This document shows positions 34,540 through 45,956 of a stretch of DNA of 64,000 bases, in pieces (position 1 is the stretch's first letter; each line of letters begins with the position of its first letter). The notes below the pieces were generated by a model. The model had not been told where the DNA came from. It did no database searches and was given only the letters and a program-made list of their open reading frames with translations. The stretch is taken from assembly GCA_030035585.1 (NCBI GenBank), contig CM057462.1, positions 113,331,234 to 113,395,233 on the forward strand, written 5' to 3'. Both the position numbers and the translations under genes were made by a program. The DNA comes from Dugong dugon (lineage: Eukaryota > Chordata > Mammalia > Sirenia > Dugongidae).

Positions 34540-35290
34540 CAGCTTATACGGTATCAGGACAAACAGACTTTCCAGCAATCTCAGTTGAAAACACAGCATT
34601 GATACCTATATTTGCTGTATGTACTTCGCCTCTTGGCTGCCAAACCCATGCCCATCTGTTCAGATGGCAGGTTGCCTGCTCACAAGTTGGCTGGCCTTTT
34701 GTACTGTGACATGAGTTCCAGCCAATGACAGCTAACAAAATGCTTCAGGAGGCAGCTCTTCTTACAGGAGGTCCTTTCTCATGCCAGAATTACAGAAGCA
34801 GTTGGCATAACGCGTATATTTAAACTTTGTTACACCTGTTGACACTTTTGTGCCAAAAGCAGAAAATACAACAAATGAACAACAGAAAGCACAAAGGATT
34901 TAATGAAGCTTAAAAATAACCCTTCTCACCCTCTTACAAATAGATGCTCAATTTCACTGCTGATTACTTGCAAAGTTGACATTTAATTAATAGTAAGCGA
35001 CTATTGCCTTGTAAGTGACCAGAAAAGAGTTTGGAATAAGAGATCCTACATCTCCAGGATTTGGGCCCTTAATGCCCCATATTGTGCAATGCAATGAAAG
35101 TCAATAATTACACTAAATACTTCTTTTGTCTATCCTTTTAAAAAATGCAGGCATGTGTCAATCAAAGAAGGTCCTCTTGAAGGCAGCTTTCTTTTAATAG
35201 AGAATTAAGATAATTGTCCCAAATGATTCAGACTCCGAAATGTGCTGAATTACTTAGATTATCTCTTTCCTAGAACAGGTAAACGGTGGG
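34540..35290. other. Repeat-free stretch, possible conserved non-coding DNA
   Basis: No repeats are visible over ~750 bp. It holds a symmetric pair of E-box motifs, CCATCTG-TT-CAGATGG at 34652-34667, plus several TAATTA-like cores. Conservation cannot be judged from one sequence. Regulatory function is only a guess. Confidence 0.2.
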
Positions 35291-35834
35291 GAGGTGGGAG
35301 AGATGCTTTGTGACGCTATGCTCGAACTTCATGTTAACAAACATCAAGTGATCATTAACAGAAACAAACAAAAAACCAAGTATATTCCAATAAATTTTAT
35401 GATCAAATATAGCAAGAGACTACGTTTATTCATGCTTATATGCACTATTTACATTGTTTTAATCACTTGTGAGTTATTGAGTTTTGTTGTATTTTTATTG
35501 AAAATATACCCTTAAAATATGTGTCAATAGATAAAATGAACTGTGCTTTAATCAAGTGCTTTTACTAAGACTGTGCATCCCTACGCCCTCTTCTCCTTGG
35601 ACTGATGAAGCCAGTCAATCAATTTTCTATGCAATACCAAAGAAATGACTCTGGAATCAGGAAAGGTATTCATTTTGTAATAACAATGATAGAAAAATGA
35701 CAAAACTAGCAATGCATAAGGTCTCAAAGGTTGTTGGGTGTGGAGGGATATCCATTTTCCTAACATGGCCGGCAAGAGGGTAATGATCTCTTTTACTTCG
35801 CAAGCCAAACAACAGCAATAAAAACAGTAACTAG

Positions 35835-36066
35835 AGTTAACTGAAGATTTATTGTTTGTCAGACTCTATGCTAAATTCCTTAAAGTCATACTTCATCGAA
35901 TTCTCAAAACACCAAGCGAGATATCATTATCTCCATTTCACAGATAAGCAACCTGAAGCACAGAGACTAAATAATTGACCCCAGTTCAACCGTAAGTGGC
36001 AAAGTGAAGCTTCAAATCTGTGCAGTCTAAAGTATAAGCCCCCACTCTTAACCACTATATAACTTC
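35835..36066 (-). mobile_element. MIR SINE, nearly full length
   Basis: Reversed MIR: CATTATCTCCATTTCACAGA, TAAGCAACCTGAAGCACAGA, AGTGGCAAAGTGAAGCTTCA and a CTCTTAACCACTATATAAC end. Confidence 0.88.
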
Positions 36067-36149
36067 ATCTCTTTTCTCATTACTTTTATTTCATATTCTG
36101 TGTTCCAGTGTATACTGAGCATTTTACAGTTCTTCCAACATGCCGTTTT

Positions 36150-36505
36150 CACTCTTGGCCATTTCTTCTGCCTGGGCTAACCCTCAGCTTCTCCCATTCA
36201 CTTCTCACAGACAACTTCTAGTCATCCTTAAAGTCCCAAGACTGATATCTCTCCTTTCCTTGGTTTGATATCACTGCCCTTCTTGATCTCTCAGTTTTAA
36301 ATTGAGAGTTTCTTCTGTGTGTCCCCATTACAGCTCTGTAACAGCATCTGCACATTGTAGAGAAATTGAGTGCATAAATGTCTCTCTTCCAATCTGGATC
36401 ATAAATTGTTGCTTTTTTTGGGTTTTCTCTTTTTAGTCCTTCTATCTTCTTCGCTTGGTGTCCACAGCATTTAGCACAGTGCATCACACTTCTCAATAAG
36501 TTTCT
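36150..36505 (+). mobile_element. L2 LINE 3' region
   Basis: GGCCATTTCTTCTGCCTGGG, CTTAAAGTCCCAAGACTGAT, then GTGTCCACAGCATTTAGCAC and AGTGCATCACACTTCTCAAT, the L2 3' order. Confidence 0.6.
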
Positions 36506-36516
36506 ATTCATCACTG

Positions 36517-37010
36517 AGTCATTCGACACCAACTATATGGTAGGCGGTGTTGTAGACCTGAGGATAACAGTGAACACAACAGATACAATTCTTGCCCTTG
36601 TGGAGATTATTTTCTTGTTGGGGATTGTGCTAAAAAATAAATAATTCAGGAAAATATGCATCAGTTGGTGACAAATGTTATGGAGAAAAATAGGACAGTG
36701 AAGTGGAATAGGGATTGTGGTGGGGATAAGGATTTTAAATAAGGTAGCTAAAGAAAATTTCACCAGGAAAGCGACATTGGAGAAAAGACTGAAAGGGGTG
36801 AAGAGAAAACTATAATGGTATCTGGGAAAGAGATGTTGAAACCAAGAAGGGGAATCAAAGGCAAAGTTCCTAAGGCAGGAATGTGACTTGACCTTTGGAT
36901 TTAGCAATATGGTGGTCATTGGTGATCTTGACAAGAACGATTTCAATGGATTGATAGGAATATCCTGACTGGAGTGGAGACAGAGTAGAAACAATAAGGA
37001 TTTAATCTAT
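36517..37010 (+). mobile_element. Ancient L1M-type 3' UTR relic
   Basis: GACCTGAGGATAACAGTGAA, CAATTCTTGCCCTTGTGGAG, TGACAAATGTTATGGAGAAA and AATGTGACTTGACC. Same family as 17180 and 19998. The 153-codon antisense frame 36533-36994 is a by-product of this relic, not a gene. Confidence 0.6.
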
Positions 37011-37738
37011 AAAATTCATCAGAGAAATGGTAGGTGAGAAAGGAAACGAGTTCACAAATAAGTTTTTATTTATTTTTAAGATACAAGGAATAACAACGTG
37101 TTTATACAACAACGGGAAAATTCTAGTACAGAGTGAAAACTTGATGATACAGGACGGAAGGAAAAGATTACTAGAGTTAATGTTTGAATAGGTGGGAAGG
37201 TAGGGTAGCTTTAGATAGTAGATACAAATTAACAGTTAGTTTTAAAAGACAGAAGCTTATTTCCCTTCCATATAATAGTTGCGGTGAAAGCAGTTCAGAT
37301 CTGTGATGTTGGTACCGCAGGGTCAGGATCCCAGACTTTTGATTCGTTTTCCAAACAACTCTAAATTTGCTTTGGTCTACATTTGCAAATGGCTCATAAC
37401 CACATTTTAGAATGTGGAAAGTAGAAAAACATGCCAGGTGTGCATGTTCTTTCTCTTTAAGTGTATGACCTAGAAGTGGCTTACATTACACACGCTACCA
37501 TCCTACGTCAGAGTTTAAATACAAGCCCACATCTAATCACAAAGCCTGTCAGAAAATGTAATCCTAATTCTGGCCTATCTGACCATTTAAAATTTGTGGT
37601 TTCTTTTCCCGTAGCAGAAGGGGAGTACATATTTGGCAGAGGGAAGTAGGCAACTACCAGTCTCTGTCGCATGAAAGAAAAATGAGTCCGTGTCTACATC
37701 CAGTGGGAGGAGACTTTTTCATGCCTCAAGAAGAGAAA
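37011..37738. other. Unique DNA
   Basis: No gene or named repeat seen. Confidence 0.35.
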
Positions 37739-37918
37739 ATTCCAACTCATAGAGACGTTATAGGACAGAGTAGAACTGCCCCCATAGAGTTTCCAAGACT
37801 GTAAATCTTTACAGAAACAGACTGCCACATCTTTCTCCCATGGAACAGCTGATGGGTTCAAAAAGCTGACCTTTTGGTTAGCAGCAGAGTGCTTGACCAC
37901 TGTGTCACCGGGGCTCCT
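37739..37918 (-). mobile_element. AfroSINE, long form
   Basis: TATAGGACAGAGTAGAACTG, TTTACAGAAACAGACTGCCA, CATCTTTCTCCCATGG and GGTTAGCAGCAGAGTGCTTG, ending GGGGCTCC. Confidence 0.9.
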
Positions 37919-38307
37919 AAAATTAACAATAACCCCTTATTGTTATATAATACCCTATTAATGTTCGGTGTTTCCAGTTGTTTAAATAACATCAATCTAC
38001 AGATGGTTTGCTTGAAGCAATTGTGAATTTCTTGAGGTGATCATTTAATTTATCCAGCTTTCTAACTTGATTACTAGCTTACATGCTCTCCTTGGAAAGC
38101 TGTTAGTTTATCATGTTCATTAGCTGTGTTATCAGACTTCTTTGTCATAGAGTACATTTACCACTTTGTGAAACTGCAAATCGACATTTTGGTTTTAACT
38201 TTAGTTGCCGAGAATACTAAATACTACAATTTTAGATATATTTTAAGTCTAATCTCAAGACAAAATATTTATAGTCAATGAAATATTTTTCAAAAGTGTT
38301 GGCAAAA

Positions 38308-38353
38308 AGATAGATAATAGATAATTAAAGGGAGAGAGAGAAAGATAGATAGT
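38308..38353. repeat. (GATA)n/(GA)n low-complexity tract
   Basis: AGATAGATAATAGATAA then GGGAGAGAGAGAAAGATAGA. Confidence 0.85.
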
Positions 38354-38364
38354 ATAACATAGAA

Positions 38365-38525
38365 AGAGTTGTATAGGATTTAGTTCAAATTCTGACTCTA
38401 TTTTACACAGATTTTTGACTAAGTGACTCATTCTCTCGGACTCTCATTTTACCCATTTGTAAAATGAGAATATTGATACTATTTTGAAAGGTTATGATGA
38501 TTAAATGAAATAGCAAATAACAGTT
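38365..38525 (+). mobile_element. MIR SINE
   Basis: TTCAAATTCTGACTCTATTT, GACTAAGTGACTCATTCTCT, CATTTGTAAAATGAGAATAT and GATGATTAAATGAAATAGC. Confidence 0.8.
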
Positions 38526-38604
38526 TATTCATTCAAATTCTGACTCATGAGGTTCATAATGTATTTTAGCTTAACTCATATTCTTTTCTGATTGAAAATG
38601 ACAC

Positions 38605-38712
38605 CAGATTGCATCCCCGGGACAGAGACTTTGTATTACTCACCACTGCATCCTTAATACCTAGCACAGTATCTGGAGTACTAGGTGCTGAAGAAATATC
38701 TGTGAATGAATG
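38605..38712 (+). mobile_element. L2 LINE 3' end
   Basis: GGGACAGAGACTTTGTATTA, CACTGCATCCTTAATACCTA, GCACAGTATCTGGAGTACTA and a TGAATGAATG-type tail. Confidence 0.7.
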
Positions 38713-39366
38713 TGTGAAGCCGCTGGTGATATTCTAGCATTTTTTGCAAGCAGTATTAAAACAAGATGTACAGCCTAAAGCTTTTTTTTCTTTCTTTCTG
38801 TAATTGTAAGTCTGTTATTACATAGCTTCTGCCACTATGCAGGTCCTTGGCTTCATTATTTTGGGCTAGAATTGAGCAGTCCCATAGCTTTGCTTATCAT
38901 ATATCAGGTTGACCTAACAGATATCAGTTTTCAGGCTGTTTGCACCAATGCCACACCAGTGTGCTATGGAATACCGTTGTGTTTTTCCTGCCCATTGTGC
39001 TTGGGTCATCCAGCAATTATCCATAATTCACAACATCCAGCCAGTGAATCTGTTTTAATCTGAATCGTGATGTGTATTGCTTCAAATAGGTATCCTGGTC
39101 AAGCACCATGTACTTAGTGCTGGGAAACTTTTACAGCTAAATTAAAAGAGTCTGGAATGCTGGTGAAAATGTTGGAGAAATTGGGTGTTTGTGTCTGTGA
39201 CCCTACCAATCCACCAGCAGCTGAAGAATGGAAACTGTTAATGTTCAGTGGACTGTTAGCTTCATTTTTGAAAAATGAATTATCTTATATTTAGCCTTTA
39301 TTATTTTGGCATAATTAGAATGTTACATTTTGGGAAACAATACTTAATCAGGATTTCTGATGTCGT

Positions 39367-39591
39367 AAGGTCCCTTGGTGGTGCAAACTGCTGGTACTCA
39401 TCTACTAACCTAAAGGCTGGCTATTCAAACCTACACAGTGATGCCGTGGAAGAAAGGCCTGGTGATTTGCTTCCATAAAGATTACAGCCAAGAAAACTCT
39501 ATGGAGCAGTTCTACTCTCCAACATATGAGACTGCCATGAGTCAGAACAGACTCGATGGCAACGAGGATTTTTTATTTTTATTTTGTTTTG
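39367..39591 (+). mobile_element. AfroSINE, long form
   Basis: AGGTCCCTTGGTGGTGCAAA head, TGGTGATTTGCTTCCATAAA middle, ATGAGTCAGAACAGACTCGA and a GCAACGAGGATTTTTTATTT tail. The 67-codon frame 39275-39478 overlaps it and is not a gene. Confidence 0.88.
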
Positions 39592-40666
39592 TTTTTAATG
39601 GTATAATAATCCAGTGAACTGAGAAAGGTAAACTTTTTCTTGCTAACTGCTTGTGAACATTTGCTTCCTTTAGAAATTCTCATCTACACTGCTTTTGACA
39701 GCTCTATTTGAAAATTAACTCTCATTTTCCAAATAACATCCTAAATAAATACACTTTACCTCCAAAAAAATGTGTATAAAAAGATTTTCAAAGACTCTTT
39801 TAGAAAAAAAAATGGCAAACTTATTTTTTATTTCCAATAGTTATAAATTACCAATTCTGCACTATAGTCTTACCTGCTTTAAAAGAAAGAAACAATACAA
39901 CTTGTTTATAAACTATGATTTATGCTTAGCTTGGGAAGAAAACTGTGTTTTAAAACTGTGTGAATTCCAGATTTCATTTTCACTAAACCCTTTCTTCCTT
40001 TATACAACAGAATAAATCTCACTTGTACCCTGAAGGGAAGCTTTACATTTCACATAAAGAAGAAACCAGCTGAAAAACAAGTGTTCTCTACAACAACAAA
40101 GGGGTCTAGATGTCTGAGAAGTTTTGCTATTTTCAATGACTTTTTTATTAAGAAGCAAAAATTTGGCTTGCTCTCTGGGTGGGGGTTTTGTAGGTATTTT
40201 TTTAGACCATATTTGTTACATTTTTAATAGCTTCAAAAATAGTTACCATGGTAATAGCTCCGTTTATATCTAATCTTAGAGCTGAATTATAGAAAACCTT
40301 CCCACTGCGTTTCATACAATACTATTTGACGGTTTCATCTAGTCTATTATTTAAAATAGGAATTATTTTAAATACTATCAAATGGTTGCATTCTATTCCT
40401 GACTTTTTTTGTGACTCTCAAGTTAGTGAAATTCTTTGGTGTGTGATTTTGGAAGAACTGTGTTTAATTTCAATATGTATTCTTTAATAATTATTCTTAT
40501 TCCTCTTCCTTCTATGACTGCTTTATAAGCTTAGACAGAGATGATAATTTATCTTCTTTTATAACTTAATGCTCAAAAAGGCTTATTAAAAAAACAATTA
40601 TTTTAACATAAACTATATTAAATCATAATATTAGCAACTTCTAAGGACCCTCAGCTAGATATAAGG
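39592..40666. other. Unique AT-rich DNA
   Basis: The 81-codon frame 39770-40015 shows no domain. No named repeat seen. Confidence 0.35.
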
Positions 40667-41146
40667 CGTCTTAGTCACCTAGTGCTGCTCCAGCAGAAAT
40701 ACCACAAGTGGATGGTTTTGATGAAGAGAAGTTTATTTCCTCACAGTCAAGTAGCTTAAAAGTCCAAATTCAGGGCGTCAGCTCCAGGGGAAGGCTTTTT
40801 CTCTGTCAGCCGCCTTCTCTTCGGTGTTCTCCGGACTAGGAGCTTGTCTGCGCAGGGACCCCGATCCGAAGGACGCGCTCTGCTCCCAACACTGCTTTCT
40901 TGATGGTATAAGGTCCCCCTGTCTCACTGCTCACTTCTGTCTTTTATATCTCAAGAGACTGCTTCAGGACACAATCCAGTCTTGGAGATCAGGTCCTGCC
41001 TTACTAACACAACTGCCACCCACCCTCCCTCATTAACATCATAGAGGCAGGTTTACAACATACAAGAAAATCACACAGTACCGGGAATCATGGCCTAGCC
41101 AAATTGATACACACATTTTTGGGGGGACATAATTCAAACCATGACA
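40667..41146 (-). mobile_element. Solo LTR, MaLR/MLT1-like, 480 bp, exact TSD
   Basis: Reads 5'-3' on the minus strand from TGTCATGGTTTGAATTATGT to GCACTAGGTGACTAAGACG. It has an AATAAA-type signal (GTGAGGAAATAAACTTC reversed at 40727-40743). TAAGG at 40662-40666 and 41147-41151 is a perfect 5-bp target duplication. No internal retroviral region is present. The 70-codon frame 40824-41036 lies within it. MLT1-like by the '...gactgtgaggaaataaa...' arrangement; the exact subfamily is unknown. Confidence 0.85.
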
Positions 41147-41523
41147 TAAGGAAATAACTTTTTCTAAAGTATACTCATAACTTATGAACAAGAGTCATAA
41201 ATAAACGAAACATGACCATAGAGCCACAGGCTTTAAAGGAACTTTGAGAGGCCATCCAGTTTATTCTCCCAACTCCAGTCTGAGCAGAAATTAAATCATC
41301 CTATATAGCAGTTTTCTAGAAAACATTCTGTACAGATGACTCCTCCACTCTCTGTGATAATATACTTCAACGTTAAACAGTCTTTATTTTTCAAAAACCC
41401 TTCCCAATATTTAACTGAGGTGCATCTTGCTACAGCTTAACAGCACCTCCCCTGGCTCTGTGCCATATTTGATCTTGACACCTATAAAATATAACTCAAT
41501 TGTGGAAAGAATGCAAGAAGTTT
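41147..41523. other. Unique DNA
   Basis: A weak old-repeat feel near 41215-41300 (CCACAGGCTTTAAAGGAACT), not assigned. Confidence 0.3.
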
Positions 41524-41622
41524 CTTGCTGTTGTTAGATGTCGTCAAATTGTTTTTGATTCAGACCAACTCCATGTGACAGAGGAGAGCTACTCCACAGC
41601 ATTTACTTGGCTGTAATCTTAT
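41524..41622 (-). mobile_element. AfroSINE/RTE 3'-end fragment
   Basis: TTGCTGTTGTTAGATGTCGT tail and shared 3' part, then CTTGGCTGTAATCTTA. It has the GTT-type tail rather than the AAACC type. Confidence 0.75.
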
Positions 41623-41855
41623 GCTTTAAATTGAAATATTGTTAACAATTGCAGCCTGAATATGAAGAAATGTAAAGATACCATACATTGACAATAAGGG
41701 ATACTGAGAAAATTAGGATAAATCTACCTACGAGATAGCCGTTAAAAAAGTTGGTTAAGAAGGCTATTTAGAAATGTTGAAAAATCTTATGATACATTAT
41801 AAAAGAAAAGAAAAAAGAGACTAAAATGGTAGCATATTATGGTTATAAAAAAAAA

Positions 41856-42028
41856 TCAGTTTCCCTCAGGTCGATGCCAACTCATGACAACAGCATATGC
41901 TTCAGAGTAGAACTGCTCCATAGGGTTTTCATGGCTGTGAATTTTCAAAAGTAGATCACCAGGCCTTTCATCTGAGGCAACTTTCAGTTAGCAGCCGAAG
42001 GCTTAACTATTTGTACCACCCAGGGACC
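41856..42028 (-). mobile_element. AfroSINE, old long form
   Basis: GGTCGATGCCAACTCATGAC, TTCAGAGTAGAACTGCTCCA, GTAGATCACCAGGCCTTTCA and a TTGTACCACCCAGGGACC end. Confidence 0.85.
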
Positions 42029-44102
42029 ACAGTATCATTACAATCAGGTTTAAAAACGTGAATACAGACTCTCAAAAGGAGATTCTTAAAATGGTATCTA
42101 CTGAGTTAAGAGATTGAAGTGTGAGATTTTTATATTACAGTTGACAACTTTTGGCAATGTTTTATTATTTGATAATTTGAAAAGAAAATTAAAATGTATG
42201 TGAAAAGCACTGTGTAACTCTAACCCCACACCCATTTCTAACTTTTCTTCTCTCGTTTGCCTCCACTTTAAAGGCTGAAGAAGCCAAATGCAACCAAACC
42301 CTTCCTCTCCAACTTCCTACACAGGGAGTTAACGACCTGGTAACAAAGTTCTGGATAATGAGACATAAGCAGAAGTCTATTGGGAAGTATCAGGAAAACA
42401 TGCATTTTTCTGCTTAAAAAAAAAAAAAAAGAAAGAAAGATGTAACTATCAGTAGTCCTTCACCCCGTACAACCCACCTATTTTTCTGGTCCTGAATGGA
42501 AACTCGATGCCTCCACTAGAGCCTCTATCTGAGAACCATGAGAGAAAGTCTAATGCTGGTCTTACCCTTACTCAAACAATACCAGCGATTTTGAGGCTTC
42601 TTGTAGTGGGAAAAAATCAACTTCTATATGTTTCAGTGACTACTGGCCAGATTTTCTGTTTCTTGCAACCAAAATGATTTCTTATTGATACAACTTCGAT
42701 ACCACTGTGAATTTGGTTTCTTTAGGTCTCTAGGTGGGAAATAGTTAAAAAAATTTAGTGCTGCCCCACAAATTCTTGGAGTGCAGAGTAACTAAAACAC
42801 TTCTGCGTTTTAATTTATTTGGGATATGTTATTAGTTATTGTTACAAAAAGAAAAGAAAAGAAAACTTGAAGAAAAGTAGCACTTTCCATTGAAAAGATT
42901 GGTGTTGTCATTAAACATGAATTAACTATTACAAAGATTTTGATGATGAAACAATAAATGAATCTCAAATCAATGGAGAATACTTTCCTTATATACCACT
43001 TAGCTGTACATATTAAAAGAAGCAGGCTTGGGAAAATAACAATTCTGATTAATCAAAATAAATTCACCTGTATTTGAGGTTTTCTAGTTTTGATTATGAT
43101 TTCACTAGGTTCCAAGTATGAAATCATCAGCAAGTATGCTTTCTAAAAGAAATTTGAGTAACTAGTAGGCTATTATTGTTGACATTTACATTGAAGAAAT
43201 TCCTCCAGAATATATGTGATTTTTATGGATTACTGGACCATGTTATCAAGTTAGCTAATGCTAAGTTCAAGAATAAAATAATTAAAAGACTTTGTGTGTT
43301 CATAGGAAGATCAAAAGCAGAAAGAGAACATAAGCCAAAGAAAATCCTCAGTTTTTTACAACCCCTTTGAATTGTACTAAAATTTGGGGTTACTTTTTTA
43401 TTTTAACAAGTAAAAGGAGATGCTGTCAAAATGGAGATAAGACAAGGATCATATACAAAATGAAGTATTCCTGACTCCTAGTTCCTGTTTCATTTATTCT
43501 GCCATAAGAAGGAGCAAATATGCCACCCTCACCGCTGCTTTACTGTTTCTCTGAAGGTCATTCAGGCAAAGGATTTCCAATGAAATTCTCTCTATCATGA
43601 ATCTATTTGAACCATCTTGGTTTTCTTGATGGAATCTGAAGGTATATGTCTTCATCAGAAACATTAATATTCATTTTCCACTCCTGTGCACCACAAAAAT
43701 AATATCTGACTCTCCCCTTGCATCAGCACCCTTGGGAATGCTGAAATCCACAATCTCTGGAAATATTCAGAAGTTAGAGCCAATACTTCAAATAAAAGAA
43801 TCTGAATTAAAATGCCTCTTGGTAAAGGGCATGTTTCCACTGATACTTTTTGAAAACCATTTTAATACCCTTTTGACACGTTTTTTTTTTTTAAACAAAA
43901 GAACCTTTTATGTATTTATTTATTTTCTGACTATACAAAGGTTCCTGGAATACCACTTGTCCTTGAAGAGTGGTTTCTTAACCAGTATGAAAAAAGCTTA
44001 TCAGAAAAGGAAAGGATAAAGTGTAAGTATCAAGTGGACTTTGAATTTATGCTCATGGTTACTCTACACAGTATTTAAAATATTTTCTTCATTAAAATAT
44101 AT
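42029..44102. other. Unique AT-rich DNA, no gene seen
   Basis: A poly(A)-GAAAGAAAGA tract lies at about 42416-42440. Open frames at 43176-43370 and 43732-44019 lack domains. Confidence 0.4.
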
Positions 44103-44472
44103 AACTGGACTATATGAAGAAGAACGCAGCATCAGTATTGAAGAAAGACTCATTAACAACCTGTGTTATACAGATAACACAACCTTGCTTGCTGAAAGTG
44201 AAGAGGACTTGAAGCACTTACTGACGAAGAAGACATACTTTGGACATTTTATCAGGGGGGATCAGTCCCTGGAGAAGGACATCACGCTTGGTAAAGTAGA
44301 GGGTCAGTGAAAAAGAGGAAGACCCTCAACGAAATGGATTGGCACAGTGGCTGCAACAATGGGCTCAAGCATAAAAATGATTGTGAGGATGGTGCAGGAC
44401 CAGGCAGCATTTCTTTCTGTTGTACATAGGGTTGCTATGAGTTAGAACCGGCTCAACGGCACCTAACAACAA
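44103..44472 (+). mobile_element. RTE/BovB 3' fragment with internal deletion and TSD
   Basis: 5'-truncated copy starting in the reverse-transcriptase palm. The catalytic YADD equivalent is changed to YTDN (44167-44178). About 44232 the sequence jumps from the palm region to the region before the 3' UTR (ACATACTTTGGACATTTTAT). It ends in ACCTAACAACAA. CTTCATTAAAATAT before and CTTCATTAAAAAATAT after (from 44473) is a likely target duplication. Confidence 0.88.
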
Positions 44473-44496
44473 CTTCATTAAAAAATATCAGCAATA

Positions 44497-45168
44497 TAGC
44501 CAGTGACCATCTAAGATGCATCCATTGGTCCCAACCCACCTGGAGCAGAGGAGAATGAAGAACACCAAAGACACAAGGAAAATATTAGCCCAAGAGAGAG
44601 AAAGGGCCACCTAAACCAGAGACTCCATCAGCCTGAGACCAGAAGAACTAGATGGTGCCCAGCTACCACCAATGACTGCCCTGACTGGGAACACAATAGA
44701 GAGTCCCTGATGGAACAGGATAAAAGTGGGGTGCAGAACTCAAATTATAGTAAAAAGACCAGACTTAATGGTCTGACTGAGGCTGGAGGGACCCTGGAAG
44801 ACATGGCCCCCGAACTCTCTGTTAGCCCAGAACTGAAACCATTCCCAAAGCCAACTCTTCAGACAAAGATTAGACTGGACTATATAAGACATAAAATGAT
44901 ACTCATGAAGAGAGTGATTCTTAGCTCAAGTAGATACATGAGACATGAGACTAGATGGGCAGCTTCTGTTTGGAGGTGAGATGAGAAGGCAGAAGAGGAT
45001 AAGAGCTGGTTGAATGGATGTGGGAAATCCGAGGTGGAAAGGAGGAGCGTGCTATCACATTACAGGAGAGCAACTAGGGTCACATAATAATGTGTGTATA
45101 AATTTTTGTATGAGAAACTGACTTGAACTGTAAACTTTCACTTAAAGCACAATTAAAAAGAAAAAAGA
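44497..45168 (+). mobile_element. Polyadenylated L1-3'-UTR-like element, younger copy
   Basis: A ~670-bp unit starting near CCATCTAAGATGCATCCATT and ending with TGTAAACTTTCACTTAAAGC, ACAATT and an A-rich tail. I recall this sequence type as an abundant afrotherian L1 3' UTR, but could not verify it. It is better preserved than the second copy. A 5-bp AGCCA lies at both ends (44498-44502, 45169-45173), which would make it an insertion into the older copy. The 89-codon frame 44710-44979 inside it is not a gene. Confidence 0.55.
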
Positions 45169-45946
45169 AGCCATAGGCTCCGGGGACAACTTAGTCAATT
45201 GGCATAACACAGTTCACAAAGATTATGTTCTACATCCTAGTTTGGTGAGTAGTGTCTGGGGTTTTACAAGCTTGTTTGAGAGGCCATCTAAGATACAACT
45301 ATTGGTTTCTACTCATATAGAGCAAAAGAGAATGAAGGCAACCAAAGGCTCAATGAAAAAACTAGTCCATGGGACTAATAGCCCACATAAACCACAGCCT
45401 CTTCTAACCTGAGACCAGAAGAAATAGATGGTGTCCAGCTACCACTACTGACCATTCTGAACAGGGACACAATAGAAGGTCCTGGATAGAATGCAATAAA
45501 AATGTAAAACAAAACTTAAATTCCTAAAAAATGTCAAATCTATTGGACCAATAGAGACTAGAGGAAACTAAGACTTATCACCCTATGATATCCTTTGAAC
45601 TTGGAATTGAAGCTATTTCTGCACACCACCTTTCAGCTAAATAATAGAATGGCCTATAAAATAAACAATATCACCCATAAGTAATGTGCTCCCTTAAACA
45701 ATTAACTATATGAGACCAAACAGTCAACATTTACCCAAAAGCAAAGATGAGACAGTAAGGAGGGAAAAGGAAGCTAAATCAATGGGAACAGAGCAAACAA
45801 GAATGGAGATAATGGGAATGCTGACACAGTGTAAAACATGTAACCAATGGCAGGGAACAATTTGTATAAAAATTGTTAAAGGGGAACATAATTTGCTGTG
45901 TAAACTTTCACCTAAAGCACAATAAAATATTATTAAAAATATATAC
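45169..45946 (+). mobile_element. Same L1-3'-UTR-like family, older and longer copy
   Basis: From 45281 it parallels the preceding unit block by block (GGCCATCTAAGATACAACTA, GAGACCAGAAGAAATAGATG, TGTAAACTTTCACCTAAAGC, ACAATAAAA), and it carries ~110 bp of extra 5' sequence. ATCAGCAATA at 44487-44496 and 45947-45956 flanks both copies together, consistent with this copy inserting first. The 71-codon frame 45710-45925 is not a gene. Confidence 0.55.
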
Positions 45947-45956
45947 ATCAGCAATA

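Noticed and set aside
36533..36994. A 153-codon minus-strand frame
   Set aside because: It is antisense to an ancient L1M-like relic whose plus-strand module order is clear; the frame has no domain.
44041..44310. A frame with a reverse-transcriptase-like YTDNTTLLAES segment as a possible active gene
   Set aside because: It is a truncated RTE fragment with an altered catalytic motif and an internal deletion; no active element.
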